Source: Gymnothorax reevesii (taxonomy: Eukaryota > Chordata > Actinopteri > Anguilliformes > Muraenidae). Taken from it: 64,000 nt of DNA. The DNA lies in assembly GCA_029721435.1 (NCBI GenBank), contig CM056573.1:123343447-123407446 (forward strand), in the 5' to 3' direction. Both the position numbers and the translations under genes were made by a program. How positions within the stretch are numbered: the first letter of the stretch is position 1; each line of letters begins with the position of its first letter. Under the pieces are notes generated by a model. That model was given only the letters and a program-made list of their open reading frames with translations. It did not search any database and was not told the DNA's origin. This document shows, one piece after another, positions 9,796 to 22,258 of the stretch.

Positions 9796-12700
9796 GTCAC
9801 GGATGAGAGATTTGTCTAGGATGTGCCTGGCCGGGACCCAGGAACGCTCCTCTGGGCCGTACCCCTCCCAATCCACGAGGTACTGGAGGCACACGTTGTT
9901 CACGAAGCAGGTACTTGGCAGGATGGAGCTGGGCTCTCCCTTGGACGAGGAAGCGTCGAAACGCCTGGAGAGCGCGTCAGCCTTGGTATTCTTGGATCCT
10001 GGCCTGTAGGCCAGGGAGAAGTTGAACCGGTCGAAAAAGAGGGCCCATCTGGCTTGTCTGGGTGTCAACCTCTTGGCAGAACGGAGGTACTCTAGGTTTT
10101 TATGGTCCGTCCAGACCAGGAACGGAACCCTTGCCCCCTCAAGCCAGTGCCTCCATTCCTCCAGGGCCAGTTTCACCGCCAGCAGCTCCCGGTTCCCGAC
10201 GTCGTAGTTGGACTCCGCAGGCGTCAGCCGGTGGGAGTAGAACGCGCACGGGTGTACCTTCTGATCATTGCTGGATCTTTGAGATAGCACCGCACCAACC
10301 CCGACATTGGAGGCATCCACCTCCACAATGAACTGCTTGGCGGGGTCGGGGGTGGTGAGGATGGGCGCGGTGGTGAAGCGCCTCTTCAGCTCACAGAAGG
10401 TCACCTCGGCTTGCGGAGTCCAACGGAATGGCACCTTGATGGAGGTAAGGGCCGTTAGGGGAGCTGCCACGGTGCTATAGTTCCTGACGAATCGCCTATA
10501 GAAATTAGCGAATCCCAGGAAGCTCTGTAGGGCCTTGCGGTCCTTGGGTGCGGGCCAGTCCACCACAGCCTTGACCTTCTCCTCGTCCATGCCCAGGTGG
10601 TTAGGGGAGATGACGTGCCCCAGGAAGGAGGTAGTGGTGGTGCTGAACTCGCACTTTTCAGCCTTAACGAAGAGGCGGTTTTCGAGGAGGCGGCGGAGCA
10701 CCTGGCGAACATGGCTTGTGTGCTCTGTCCTATCCCGGGAGAAGATCAGGATGTCATCCAGGTAGACATAGACAAACCGCCCGATCATATCTCCAAGCAC
10801 ATCGTTCACCAAGTTTTGGAACACTGCGGGTGCGTTGGTCAGGCCGAATGGAACCACCAAGTACTCCCAGTGGCCGCTAGGGGTGTTGAAAGCGGTTTTC
10901 CATTCGTCGCCTTCCCTAATGCGCAGGAGGTGATAAGCATTCCGCAGGTCCAGCTTGGTGAAGATGGCCGCCCCTTGGATCACATCGAATGCCGAGGACA
11001 TCAGTGGAAGCGGGTAGCGGTTCCTGATGGTGATCTTATTTAGGCCTCGGTAATCGATGCAGGGGCGCAGGGAGCCGTCCTTCTTTTTGACGAAGAAGAA
11101 GCCTGCCCCCGCGGGAGAGGAGGATGGACGGATGATGCCAGCTGCAATGGACTCCCGGATGTACTTGTCCATGGCCCCCCTCTCTGGCTCAGACAAGGCA
11201 AAGACACGACCCCTAGGAGGCGCTGTGCCAGGCTGGAGGTCAATAGCACAGTCATACGGACGGTGCGGGGGCAGGGACACCGCACGGGACTTGCTAAAGA
11301 CTGTTGCTAGGTCGTGGTATTCGGGGGGCACTCTGGAGACGTCTGGCCTCCCCTCGGGAGCTGGTCCACCCACAGAGCAAGAAGGTCGGGAGTCGAGGAG
11401 GCAGCTGGCTGAACAGGAGGCACTCCACTCCCGCACCTCATGGCGGGCCCAGTCGATCACCGGCCCGTGTAGCGCCAACCAGGGATGACCCAGGACAATA
11501 GGGGAGCGAGGTGTCTCGGTCACGAACAGCCGGATCTGCTCGCGGTGGTTACCGGACGCCAGCAGCTGGATGGGAACGGTCCGGAAGGACACCTTAGCTA
11601 GGGGTTGCCCACCCAGCCCTGAGATGGACAATGGGCTGGGAAGATGGCATAGGGGAACCCCCCACTCAGCAGCAGCTCTGGCGTCGATAAAGTTTTCCTC
11701 AGCCCCCGAGTCAATGAGGGCGGTGGTCTTGCGGGAGCGGCCCTCCCAGGTCAGGGTCACCGGAACGCAGGTCCGGCGGTAGGAGGAGGCCTCCTTGGAT
11801 GAAGCACCCACCAGTACTCCTCCAGATGCTAGGGGGCGCTGTCTTGACTGACAGCCTCGCACAGCATGACCCTGCTGGCCGCAGTAAAAACATGCCCCCG
11901 ACCTCCTTCTCCGTTGGCGCTCCTCCTGGGTGAGCCGGGACCTCCCGATCTCCATGGGAGATGCCTTCCCAGGAGGGGGTGTGGTGGTGCTTCTCCTCGG
12001 CTGGTCCTGAGGCGACGCATGACTGGGACCCGGGGGTTGGATCTGACCAGAGGGGGCAGGACGTCGACCAGGGCCAAGGGTGAGCGCCCTCTCCTCCAGG
12101 CGGCTGTCAATACGAAGGGCCAGGTCGACAAGGGCCTCTGGAGACTCTGGGATCTCACAAAAGAGCAGTCGGTCTTTGACTGGTTCGGACAGCCCCTGGA
12201 GGAACACGTCACACAATGCCTCCTTGCTCCAGCCGGAAGTAGCTGCCGCCGTTTGGAAGTCGATGGCATAGTCCGCCACCGATCTCCTCCCCTGCCTCAT
12301 CCTCAGTAGCTCTCGCCCTGCAGCTCTTCCCTGCTTGGAGCGGTCGAAGATGCGCAGCAGTTCCTCCGCCAAGGCCTGGTAGGTGGTAGTACAGGGCAGC
12401 CGAGCCTGCCATGCGGCAGTTCCCCACAGGCGAGCCCGCCCCGTCAGCTGGGAAAAGACGAAGGCGACTCGGGCCGGCTCCGAGGCGAAGGTAGAAGGCT
12501 GCAGAGCGAAGCACATCTCGCAGGAGGTGAGGAAGGCCCTGCAGAACCCTGGTTCTCCGCCGTACCGCTCAGGTGGTGGAAGGCGAGGCTCAGGACCTGG
12601 GTGCGTGACTGGCTGCAGCTGGGGTGCTTCCGCTCCGGGCTGTAGCACAGGTGCAGGGGTGGCAAGGGGCTGGGTAGCAGGCATGGTGGGAGCCTGGCTG

Positions 12701-12813
12701 GAACCCGCCCAGGGGAGGCTGGCTTGCAGAATGGCCAGCGCAGCGGTCAGCTCCTGAATCTGCTGCCGTTGCCGCAGCAGCTCAGCCTCTCGCTGGGCGA
12801 TCCTGCACTCCAT
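9769..12813 (-). CDS. Gag-Pol polyprotein without integrase (1,014 aa)
   Basis: A single open frame from ATG 12813, the first ATG after the LTR. Residues 5-30 form a short coiled coil. Residues 75-250 are a retrotransposon gag domain. A CCHC knuckle is at 308-321 and the protease D-S-G-A at 368-371. Reverse transcriptase spans about 545-745, with catalytic Y-L-D-D at 684-687. RNase H spans about 825-950, with acidic residues D833, E876, D903 and D947. After ILPSTCFVN (residue 972) the frame passes straight into [17 protein letters not shown], the C-terminal half of a chromodomain. The zinc-binding, catalytic and GPY/F parts of integrase, usually some 400 residues, are gone without loss of frame. 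All other catalytic motifs look intact. The last codons and TAG stop lie in the minisatellite. Confidence 0.93.
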   Translation of the reverse strand: MECRIAQREAELLRQRQQIQELTAALAILQASLPWAGSSQAPTMPATQPLATPAPVLQPGAEAPQLQPVTHPGPEPRLPPPERYGGEPGFCRAFLTSCEMCFALQPSTFASEPARVAFVFSQLTGRARLWGTAAWQARLPCTTTYQALAEELLRIFDRSKQGRAAGRELLRMRQGRRSVADYAIDFQTAAATSGWSKEALCDVFLQGLSEPVKDRLLFCEIPESPEALVDLALRIDSRLEERALTLGPGRRPAPSGQIQPPGPSHASPQDQPRRSTTTPPPGKASPMEIGRSRLTQEERQRRRRSGACFYCGQQGHAVRGCQSRQRPLASGGVLVGASSKEASSYRRTCVPVTLTWEGRSRKTTALIDSGAEENFIDARAAAEWGVPLCHLPSPLSISGLGGQPLAKVSFRTVPIQLLASGNHREQIRLFVTETPRSPIVLGHPWLALHGPVIDWARHEVREWSASCSASCLLDSRPSCSVGGPAPEGRPDVSRVPPEYHDLATVFSKSRAVSLPPHRPYDCAIDLQPGTAPPRGRVFALSEPERGAMDKYIRESIAAGIIRPSSSPAGAGFFFVKKKDGSLRPCIDYRGLNKITIRNRYPLPLMSSAFDVIQGAAIFTKLDLRNAYHLLRIREGDEWKTAFNTPSGHWEYLVVPFGLTNAPAVFQNLVNDVLGDMIGRFVYVYLDDILIFSRDRTEHTSHVRQVLRRLLENRLFVKAEKCEFSTTTTSFLGHVISPNHLGMDEEKVKAVVDWPAPKDRKALQSFLGFANFYRRFVRNYSTVAAPLTALTSIKVPFRWTPQAEVTFCELKRRFTTAPILTTPDPAKQFIVEVDASNVGVGAVLSQRSSNDQKVHPCAFYSHRLTPAESNYDVGNRELLAVKLALEEWRHWLEGARVPFLVWTDHKNLEYLRSAKRLTPRQARWALFFDRFNFSLAYRPGSKNTKADALSRRFDASSSKGEPSSILPSTCFVNNVCLQYLVDWEGYGPEERSWVPARHILDKSLIRDYHQSHPKP

Positions 12814-12842
12814 CCCGCTGGTGTCAGGGAGACAGTGTCTAC

Positions 12843-13838
12843 TGATATGGAATCAGTGACACCAGATGCGGGAAAAGGGAATGAGGATTTATTTAAACCA
12901 AAACAAAACAGGCACGAGGGCCAACAAAAAACTTGGCCCAAAGGGTTGCAAAAAACAAACTAAGGTAAGCTACACAGAGCTATAAACAATAAATGCAAAA
13001 GGCAAAAAACAAAAGGCACTGGAAACTCCAGGCGAGATACTCAAGAAAAATAAATAACAATACTAAATATATATATATACAAGACGAGAGGCTAGGACAA
13101 ATACTAGGGAACTTGACAAGAACTTGGCTAAACGAGACGCGACTAGAAACAAACTTGAGACACTGTCTGCCAGCCAACTTCCACCGCAACCAGATAAAGG
13201 CTTGGTAATCATGACACAAGGGGTAACACCTGGAGAGAGAGAAACAAGAGGCATGGCAAGATCAAGACATGGACAGAGATTGGATGACATGACCTGCTCA
13301 TTAAGAGAATGAGCGTGCTCAGCTTAAGTACCAATTAAGTATGCAGCCTGGAAGCAAGCATGAATGTTCAGAACAGAAAAGCACAGCAAGATCTTGAAAT
13401 AGTAAAGCAGGAATCATGACAATAAACTCCCTGTCTAAATTAGTAGTATTAGTAATGTGCCTATCTAAGAAAAACACCACCCAGTGAATGTTAGTAAACG
13501 TTAGTAACTTAAAAACAGTAAATTGCCAATTAAGCTTAGAGAGCCCCGAATCCAGCACAGCACAGAAGGAAGGGGAAATACCAAAGCCAACCATAGCTCA
13601 GAAATGTGCAACAACGAAGGCACGGGGCGGAACGCAGACAAGCGGTGGAGTGGCATGGCAGACCTGGCAAGAACAAAAACATGGAAAAGTAAAAACATGG
13701 ACATGGAAACATGAAATGCAAAAACTGTGACATGAACTATGAACTATGAAACTATGAACTATGAAATCTAGAACATGAAACTGTTAAAACCATGAATAAT
13801 ACTGTTCTGGCCAAAGGCCAGAACCCTGGAACACAACA
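12843..13838 (-). repeat. 5' LTR of the young gypsy element
   Basis: 996 bp; same sequence as 8349-9327 except for a TA-rich expansion at about 13063-13080 and two extra bases near 13431. It would hold the promoter of the element. Transcription would run leftwards in this window. Confidence 0.93.
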
Positions 13839-13843
13839 GTTTT

Positions 13844-14460
13844 ATCATTATGAAAGATGTTTTGTTTTTTTCATTCTTGCAATAGTTGTAAAAAAATGAC
13901 TATGAAGTGACAAAACCTTGGCATTAGGTTAAATTCACTGAATGTCCTCATAAATAGAGACACTGAATTTTCAACTAATTTATGATTGAGTGTTGCTTGA
14001 TGCCAAAATCAACTTAAGTACATTTTGCAACATGTACATTGACTACACATAGGTGTTTTACTGAAGGAAAGTGACTGACGCGTACCTTTTAGAACCTTGC
14101 CGTTCTGATTCCTTTTAGAATCCCTGACTTTAAATCCATTTTTCTCAAAATTCCATGAGAGAAAAGCCATCTGACTTTGGTAGGCCATGACATTTGATAC
14201 AGACAAGGTACAAAAATACTGAAAACATTTAAAATCAGGTTGAAATCAGCTTTCAGGTGGTATCAGAATCTCCTGGTGGTCAAATTTCATCTGGTTTTCC
14301 CCGATCCCATCACATATTGCAATAGCATAACCTGTTAAGAATACATAGAAACATTGGTCTCACATCATTTGAATTGGAAAAGGGCTAAAAAATCACCCAA
14401 CTGCCTGACATCTGTCATTGCAACAGACAGTCTTTCCTCTGAGTTATAACGGGTACTGCT
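13844..14460. other. No gene seen
   Basis: AT-rich flank of the gypsy insertion with no recognisable coding or repeat structure. Confidence 0.5.
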
Positions 14461-14520
14461 ATTACTACAACTACTACTACTACTAATGGTGCTACTACTA
14501 CTACTACTACTACTGCTAAT
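14461..14520. repeat. (ACT)n trinucleotide microsatellite
   Basis: Two runs of ACT separated by an imperfect TAATGGTGCT. Confidence 0.9.
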
Positions 14521-14595
14521 AACAATAATATCCCTCACCGGAAAGTGTTTGGGAGCTTGATCAGGCCTTTGAACTACACCACATAATGCAACGTG

Positions 14596-14602
14596 CCCCC
14601 CC

Positions 14603-14634
<32 letters not shown>
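14596..14634. repeat. C10 plus (CA)14 microsatellite
   Basis: A ten-base C run passes directly into a CA repeat. Confidence 0.95.
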
Positions 14635-14636
<2 letters not shown>

Positions 14637-15305
14637 CTTCCTCTGATGCATCACCATGCCAGTATTGCTTCACACAGCCCCCACTCTCTTTTCAGCTGCT
14701 ACTGATAACCATAACTCACAAGCCAGATTCCACATGCATGAGTGTGCAATGAGTGTGCTTCTCCCCAGCATCTGTCGTAACAATCAATCTGCAGATGGGT
14801 CTCTGCCTCCCTCTCTCGCCCACCCCCGGGAGATGAGTGTATCTGTATCTCAGCTCCACCCCACCCCACCCCACCCAATTTAACATGCTCAAGGTGTGAA
14901 AAACACTCTTTTCCCTAATCAGTATGAACAAGTATACTGTACTTGTAATCAGTATGAACAACAGAATGTGGAGAACAGCAGATGGAGGCAAATGTTGTGA
15001 GATACGTACATTTTTGTCATCATTTATTTTTATGAAGATTGGGATGAATCCCTATAGTGATATAAAATGCATGTAATATTGTATGAAGTGATCATAATGC
15101 TTCCGTAATCAAGGTTCATGTTCAAATTACTAATAATTTTTTACATTCTGACTCATGCTGTTTGATTAGCCAGCAAAAAAGTTCAGTTTGAAGTTGCACT
15201 GCTTCTCGTTTTTGTGAGGTTAAGCATGACGTTAAGAGTGAGGTCAATTTATTCTCACCATGGGATGGATGTGCTCTACACACTGATTAATGATATCCAC
15301 AGATG
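14635..15305. other. No gene seen
   Basis: Contains a short CCCCA repeat (about 14855-14875) and a 14-base direct repeat AATCAGTATGAACA (14917 and 14947); otherwise unassigned. Confidence 0.5.
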
Positions 15306-15324
15306 TATAATGAAGTAATTGAGG

Positions 15325-15406
15325 TAACACACATACACACACACACATATGCTTACATGCTTACATTGCCATCCTTGTGAGGACATTGTATTTACTTACT
15401 TACAAG
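15325..15406. repeat. Dispersed fish repeat copy, cut by a hAT element
   Basis: A CA-rich start followed by CCATCCTTGTGAGGACATTG, which recurs after a CA-rich stretch at 18292. The copy is interrupted by the hAT insertion that starts at 15407. Confidence 0.6.
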
Positions 15407-16153
15407 CAGTGGCGTCTCTGGAAGTGATAATTGGTGGGGCCCGGACCATGCCTTTGCGTCAATGATTGTTCCTGGCTTGTACTCAGTTATTTTCCGTTAT
15501 TAACACGTTTTCCAATTTTGACAATAACCTTCTGGCAATTAAAGTTACGGTTTCTCTCTCTATTGACGACTAAATAATGGGATAAATTGAGATCAGAAAA
15601 ATTATTTAGGCCCCTCAAAAATTGTTCAACGCTTTATGAAAGGCAAAATCCTCTCAAAGGTCTGCGCTACCTTTTCCACAAATCAAGTGATTTAACTGGC
15701 ACTTCATGATCGTTTTGTTTAAATAAAATAAAAGACCATTTGAAACGTCTGTGTGCAATTCTGAATAATGCTGATTTAAATGCACGAAATTACACGCCCA
15801 GATTAATGATTGTCGCCGTATTGAAATGTGCAGTACTGTACCGGCGTGTTCTCGAAGTGAATCTAGTGCTCAGACCCTCAAGGAAGTTGCATGTCGCGTT
15901 TGCAACTATTAAAGCAAATTCAACCAATCCACACAAATTTCTCGCGGACAAAAAAATAAATCGCCAAGACTTTGCAACTTTCATTGCCACTTTTTGAAAA
16001 AGTTACCGCAAAAAAAAAAGAATAAAAAAGCCAGGAAAATCCTGGAAGGATTGTTTGCCAATTATGCTAATGATTGCGTGCAAGTCAGGGTTAGTAATTG
16101 TTTTAAAGGGGAGCTCTGGGCCCCACCAATCTTTAGTCCTAGAGACGCCCCTG
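15407..16153. mobile_element. hAT-type MITE, 747 bp
   Basis: The ends are inverted (left CAGTGGCGTCTCTGG; right complement CAGGGGCGTCTCTAGG), and GGTGGGGCCC is inverted a little further in. A perfect 8-bp target duplication CTTACAAG is present at 15399-15406 and 16154-16161. Both are marks of hAT transposons. No transposase frame is inside. Confidence 0.92.
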
Positions 16154-16161
16154 CTTACAAG

Positions 16162-18230
16162 TAGTTGAGTTTGTTTCCAAAATGCAATAAGCGCCAAAAT
16201 TACAAAAATTGAGATAATACTATAGAGTGATAGCCCTGTGCTTCTTGCAAATGGGGAAAAAAATCCATTTTTAGAAATTTATACCATAAGGTGTATTTTT
16301 TTATGGTCAAAGTTGGTGTTTTTCTAAAAAATGCAATTGGCACCAACACCAACAAGATATTTCTTTGCAACCATCTGCATGATTTACTCAACCATCAGTG
16401 CAAGAGGGAACTAACCATTTTGAGACATAAATCATACGCTTCCAAAGTCCGCGGCTAGCACGCCATGATTTGTTTTGCCATGACCAGAAGTTGAAGCCAA
16501 TTTGACATGACTGCGCAAAGCCCCCTCGCTCTAGATTTTTTTTTCTTCGTCATTGCCCATCCTCCTCAGGATCACCATCAGAATGAGAACTAAGGCTGAC
16601 ATCACTTCCTGTGGCTGAAAATTAGCCTTCTGCTAGCCTTTTTAGTGTTTCACAAGCTTGAAATTCAACTCCACCTTAAGAAAAAAAAAAAAAAAAAAAG
16701 CTGAAAAAGAGGAAGAATTTAATTTCTTGAAAAACCATCTGAACTATGTAGCCTATGCCACTGCCCATTACTGTCAGAGTGCAAGGGAGCAGGCTTTCAT
16801 CTCAAGTTGTGTTGACTCACTGGACCCCTGCAAAAAAGGTAAAGAATGCTGGCTCTAAATTTTATCATGCAGGGTCACACCATAAATCAAGACACAGGGC
16901 CCTTAGTCTCACTCAGGTGATGACGTAATTACATTTGTCACAGACTGTCACAGAGTTCAGGCCTCCAGCCCACCAAATTGCAAAGCTTTGTACTTGAGAA
17001 ATATTGATCCGTTATAGCACACGCCCCATCATTCAATAGACCGTGAAGTGAACTGCTGGCACCCTAAGCGGCAGCCAATTTGTTGAGTGGGGTGTTTGAG
17101 GTCCAGGGATGTATTAATATGAAAATTTAGAGTGGGCCACCACTCCCACAGAGACAGATCCACTACACAAGTCATGACATGTTTCTTTATTCTGCTGCAT
17201 AAAATTCAGATGCTATTTGACACATCTTCAGAGATTGACAAAAAATAATTGTAGGTCACAGCAAAATGGCCTCAAGGCATTACATTTCCATTGACTGATT
17301 GAACAATATGCCCAGCTAGACTGATTTACATTTTATTACTTGCAGTATTTTTGCGAAAAAAATGTTTTACTTGTTAAAAAGTAAAAATGTTCCTACTTCC
17401 TTTTGAGCTCTTGCAGGTGAAGTTGACCTTTGGCACATTTACAAAATAAATTGAATAAATTGATGAAATCATGTGTAATTTACTTCATGTGGCATTCTAT
17501 TATGACAATTTAATATGTACATGGTGCTGAAAATTGAAAGGAATCCAAGCAGCCAAATGTGTAGTACTGCACAGACCATAAAATATGCTTATTCAGGATA
17601 ATGTTGCATTACACAGTGTGTTAAATTTTGAAATACCGCACAATGATCTCAAAGCCATAACGTAAACAAAGGCATGTTCCCTTTAAAATAAGTTCGCATG
17701 TCAATGGTACTTTATTTAACCTCATGAAAAACTTCACAAATAAAAGGCTTCAATAGAAAACGGTGTGCAAACTGCATTCTACCCCTATGATCATAAAATA
17801 ATAATGTCGGTGATACGTTTCATGACATGATATTTGAATAAGGACTGTAAGGACTTGAGGAATGTTTGTTTAGAGTGAATAAAAAACTCATTAACTTAAT
17901 GCCAAGCTAAATTACGGCAACCAAAAGTTCTATTTAGACAGGAAAATTCCTACAGTCGTGTGTCCGTGTGTGTGGTGGGGGTTTACTGATAAGCTGGATG
18001 AGAGGTGCTAACAGCGGACCCCCTTTGAGGTGGCAGGAGGTGTGCAGGCGCTGATGGGGACATTGTCGTGATTTAATTCACTCACCAGGTCTGGTAAAGC
18101 ATTGTATTGTCCACAGTTTTCTTCTCATACTATGGACCAGTTTAGAAAAAACTGGTCATCTGAAGTCACCACTTCTTGGGCTCTTTCTTCCTAACTACCA
18201 ATCACTGATTAAAGCACACATGGGCGCGCT
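16162..18230. other. No gene seen; one poly-A tract
   Basis: An A-rich tract occurs at 16680-16699. The rest has no coding, RNA or terminal-repeat signal that I can support. Confidence 0.5.
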
Positions 18231-18485
18231 CTCACACGCACGCACACACGCGCGCACACGCTCACACACATACACATACTCATATACATTTCCATCCTTG
18301 TGAGGACATTGTATTCACTTACATTAATTCTGTACAGCCCTTGTCAAACCCAAACCATAAGCAAATAATGCCTTTCTCTAACCGTAACCGAACCCTAAGT
18401 GTTGTCGCAACTTTAATTTTAACCAATCAGCCGTAATCCTCTGTTAGGAACCATCCAAAATATCCTCACATCCTGAAATGTCCTT
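18231..18485. repeat. CA-rich tract plus dispersed fish repeat
   Basis: CA/CG alternating repeats (18231-18280) lead into the CCATCCTTGTGAGGACATTG repeat and a degenerate AACCGTAACCGAACCCTAA stretch. The same core occurs at 15369. Confidence 0.6.
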
Positions 18486-18729
18486 GGCAAAGGCTGTTTC
18501 CCCAACCGGTGACTGACAGCTTTTGGTGAAACTTTTTGGCGCCATTTCAATGGTGCGTTAGATATACCGGAGGAATTAAGAGCAACCTTCCCCCCTGTTC
18601 CACAAACGGTTGGGGGAATGAGAGCAACTTTCCTGTATTACCAACGATTGGGTGAATAGCCACTTGGAATGTGCTCACAACACTGTTGTTTCTCAAGAGT
18701 TGGTTCTCACTAGTAAGGCGATACACGCG

Positions 18730-18730
<1 letters not shown>

Positions 18731-18763
<33 letters not shown>
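18731..18763. repeat. (CA)n microsatellite
   Basis: Sixteen CA units. Confidence 0.95.
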
Positions 18764-18765
<2 letters not shown>

Positions 18766-21700
18766 GCAGTGAGTTAAAATGAACACCAACTTGGAATGCA
18801 GGGGCAAAACACAGGTTAAGTTACTCAGAACAGGCCAAGAAAAATACAGGTGAAGCAACTCAGAATGGACCATGACAGCCAAGCAATGCAGGGAGAAGGA
18901 AGCCTAACCTGCCTCCAATAAAGCCCTTATATACATGCAGGGCCACCAACCTGTGACGCCACTCCACAAACATAAATGCAGGCTGTGGTGAATCTCAAAA
19001 TACCATTTTTCTTCTGGAATAGGTCAGTCTCTATCCTTTCCAAAGCCTTATATTGTGCTTATCTTAGCTGCTATCAGCCCACTCCGACAGAGGTAAGCTA
19101 TAACATCAGCCACCCATATATGCCCCCAATGTATCTCCAGACTCTCTCCTCTCTTGATAATGTTGGAAAAAAACATTGCAAAATTTTATGTAATAATGAG
19201 TTCAAGCCAATCAGTCATCGCTGTATCTTTAGGCTAGAATCATACTATTTGTCTGCACACTGTTTTCTGAAACAATTAAAATGAAAAAAAAAAAAAAAAT
19301 CAAACAGCAATGTAGAGACACAAATAAAAAAACATTCAAATCAATGTAATTTACGACAGAGCACTTTTTCTGGTCTGAAAAATTGTGACAACTTTTCCTG
19401 TGAGAGTCTATAAAATGTCAGATAGCTTCCCACTAATTTATACAGAGAATAATTCACTGGTAGCATAAAACAGATGCCATTCAATGGACAAACAGGTGAT
19501 AGAAGCTGGAGTCAAAGAAAGATGACCCTGTGACTCTCCAGAAAAAAAAGGAGAGCTTCTCATATGTTCTACATTCTCATATATTCTATGTTCTAAGAAA
19601 ACAAGGTTAACTTACAACAACAAATGTATTTAAAAATAATAAATCATAAAGTTTTACCTTTAACCAGTCTTAATTTATCAAGGGTTTGTGTTTATATGAT
19701 GTTCATTTCTTGAATAATTTAACTATATGGAGTCTTACCTAAGGTCTGAATACAAACACATTTTTATAACGTTAAAGATAGACGGAGCGAAATTGCACAA
19801 CCTGAAGGTTTACTGTGAGAAAGTGTGTTTCCTCAGCAGGGGAATGATAAATGAATTAGTTCTGGGTCATCCTCCTCGAAACAGGCCTTTTATCGGGTGC
19901 TGATACCATGATGAATTGGAAAGAGTTCAGCCACAGCAAAAGGAAAACTGCTAATAAATAATCATGCATTACGCAATAAGCTGCCAGAAAATCGCTTACA
20001 TACAATGAGAATTATGCACTCTGTTGCCGAGCAAGGAAGATAGCTCATCTCTTCCATCCAAAAATGTACGCCATTTTTCATTTGCACAGTACTAAAGGAA
20101 ACGTCTTGGGAGCTTACTAAAATTAAGTTGATCATGCCCAAGAGGAGGAATTAATCAAAGTCCTGTTGGACTTACGTTCACTTTCACAAAGATTTCAAAT
20201 CGTTTCATTTTGTTTGCAAAATGCATATTCTCACAAGAAGAACTTATGAGCAGAGTTTACAATATCTAAATTTAGTCAGCTTTTCAACATGTTCCCGTAC
20301 TCAATGAAATTAGTCTTATAAATTAAAGCGCAAGGCAGAAATTTTCTTTATTTCTAAAAATATGTCATTGGCAAAATCAAACAAAAAAGGACAAATGGAT
20401 TAATGATCAGGTAGTCTGTCTGCTCAGTTGCCCAAACAGCCATCTGGAAATAGTTTAACACAATGAAGATGGTGCTCAGTCAGCTCCTTATCACATTCGT
20501 AGATTACCTAGCAATCCAAGCGGCTCTGTTTCAAAGCCCCAGTGACAAATATCACCGTTTTTATTATTTAACGATGAGGAAATCCACCCATTAGGCCTGT
20601 GAATACCAGCCAGCGCAGATAACATCAAGCCAGGAAGGACTGAGTCATTCTGTGTGTACGAAGAATGGATCCCATTGGGATTCTGGCGTCCAAAACATAT
20701 GAGTTCTTTGGTTCTATCACTCTATTATTATTTTCTTATTGCTATTTTCCATTTTGCTTTGACAATTTCTTTTCTTTCCATCAGGAACACTCAGTTAAGT
20801 TTGTACAGAAGTAAATCCCTCACATAGATAAATATAGTTCCTACATTTTTTTATTATTTGTTAACTTTTTTAAAATAAATATATTCACATAGTTGTCCGC
20901 CAAGTAACTTTTTCATGTTGTGTAACTTTTCTGGCCTACAGCCTACGAATGCAGTCCGCTCTTGGCTTCATCATAGGATATCATGGCAACAGAGCAGGTA
21001 CACTTCTGAATCATGAAGCACTGGTGGTCTGGACCAATCTCATAGGGCCATTGACATGGATGCTAATCCCAGCGGATTTCCTGGGTTTCAGGAGTTGGGG
21101 GCTGCGTCCGAATAGTCTTTTTCTGCTAAGGAAAGTTCCTAACTCCTATAAAACGATCCGGAAGTATTTACGTGGCAGCCATGATAAGTGTGTTTGGATT
21201 CTTTAAAGGTAAAGGAAAGGTGCCACAATGCTTCCTAATTTATCACCTTTAGCACAAGGTACACTGAACCATCCTTTTTGAAAAGAAAGGGGGAAATGCT
21301 ATCCCGCAATTCTGCAATGACCATCCATCTGGCCAACCATGAAAACAAACAAGCATGACGGGCAGATGATCACTGTGCCCAGTGTAAGTGCATTCAGGTT
21401 CTCTTATCAGCTCAGTTCTCTTCCTAAGATGACACATTTTCTTGGCCATTTGGGCTGCGTAATCAGATTAGCAATCTTATGAAATGGTGCTGGAAATAAG
21501 CACCCATGGAATGCCATTTTTATTGATGGCTTCGGTCAATTCCGTACTTCATGGCCTGAAGTAGTTGCCCTAGCATCTCCCACTGAAAGTAAAAGGGGTG
21601 GTACTTCCGCGCTCTCTCCAGTTCTATTATACCTCCATGGTTCTATTATATATCTCTATGGTTTCTACCTTAGTGAGCAACTATGCTTTTGAGAAATGCA

Positions 21701-22253
21701 CTCGTGGTTAGCAGATGGTCAGTTGGATCACCTGTGTCAATCAATGAGGGTGACTAGCACTTAATTGGTGATGGAGAGCAGCTTAGTGCATTTCCCACTT
21801 TGTCAATCAAGGCGACAGCATGTGCCTTATTTAAGGCTGGGGAATAGCATGTCCTGGTTATTTAGATCCTTTCCTCAAAAGATTAATGCATGCCTAATCT
21901 TAGCAGATATTTTTAGCTGGAAACCCTGGTCTGTTTAGGCCTTTGTGCGAGTTCTTTGCTGTCTTTGCTTTTCTGAGTATTTTTGAGTTTTCTGGAGCTG
22001 AGTTTTAGGGACACTGAAAGAATCCCCTTTCACTTAGGTTACCTACACAACCCAGATCTACCGGTTATTGGTGGAAGGTTTTTTGCTTGCCTGAGCACAT
22101 TTAAAAGTTTAATTTAGTCGGTTATTTTCATTGAAACACTTAATACATGTCCTTTGGTTAAGGTAATTTGGTAGAACTTTAAAGGATGGCAAAGGCAAAA
22201 CAATATTTGTAATTAAAGAGCCATTTGCTCATCATTATTAAAGAGAAGTTTGT
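18764..22253. other. Single-copy-looking non-coding DNA
   Basis: No gene recognised. An A run (19284-19299) is the only simple repeat. 19840-20680 is balanced in base content, free of simple repeats and could hold conserved non-coding elements, but nothing here can be compared to test that. Near 21830 TTATTTAAGG resembles a TATA box without matching LTR ends. Confidence 0.4.
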
Positions 22254-22258
22254 CCTTT

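Larger units (their letters stand above)
8349..13838 (-). mobile_element. Young chromodomain-type Ty3/gypsy element lacking integrase
   Basis: A complete 5,490-bp insertion bounded by two LTRs and a perfect 5-bp target duplication GTTTT (8344-8348 and 13839-13843). By eye the LTRs differ only by a 15-bp TA-repeat expansion and a 2-bp insertion. LTRs are identical when inserted, so the insertion is recent. One long minus-strand reading frame carries gag, protease, RT and RNase H, then jumps into the second half of a chromodomain. The internal part is GC-rich and stands out from its AT-rich surroundings. The leader between LTR and ATG is only 29 bp and starts GTAGACACTG, with no TGG-type tRNA primer site; self-priming, known for Tf1/sushi relatives, is possible. 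Confidence 0.93.

Noticed and set aside
9596..9806. Gly/Trp/Tyr-rich frames
   Set aside because: Products of the GGCTATGG minisatellite.
10597..11043. Plus-strand frames inside 9769-12813
   Set aside because: They are shadows of the GC-rich minus-strand gag-pol frame and have no domain of their own.
21740..22250. A further LTR with TTATTTAAGG promoter box
   Set aside because: No TG/CA ends or target duplication found; a lone TATA-like word is not enough.
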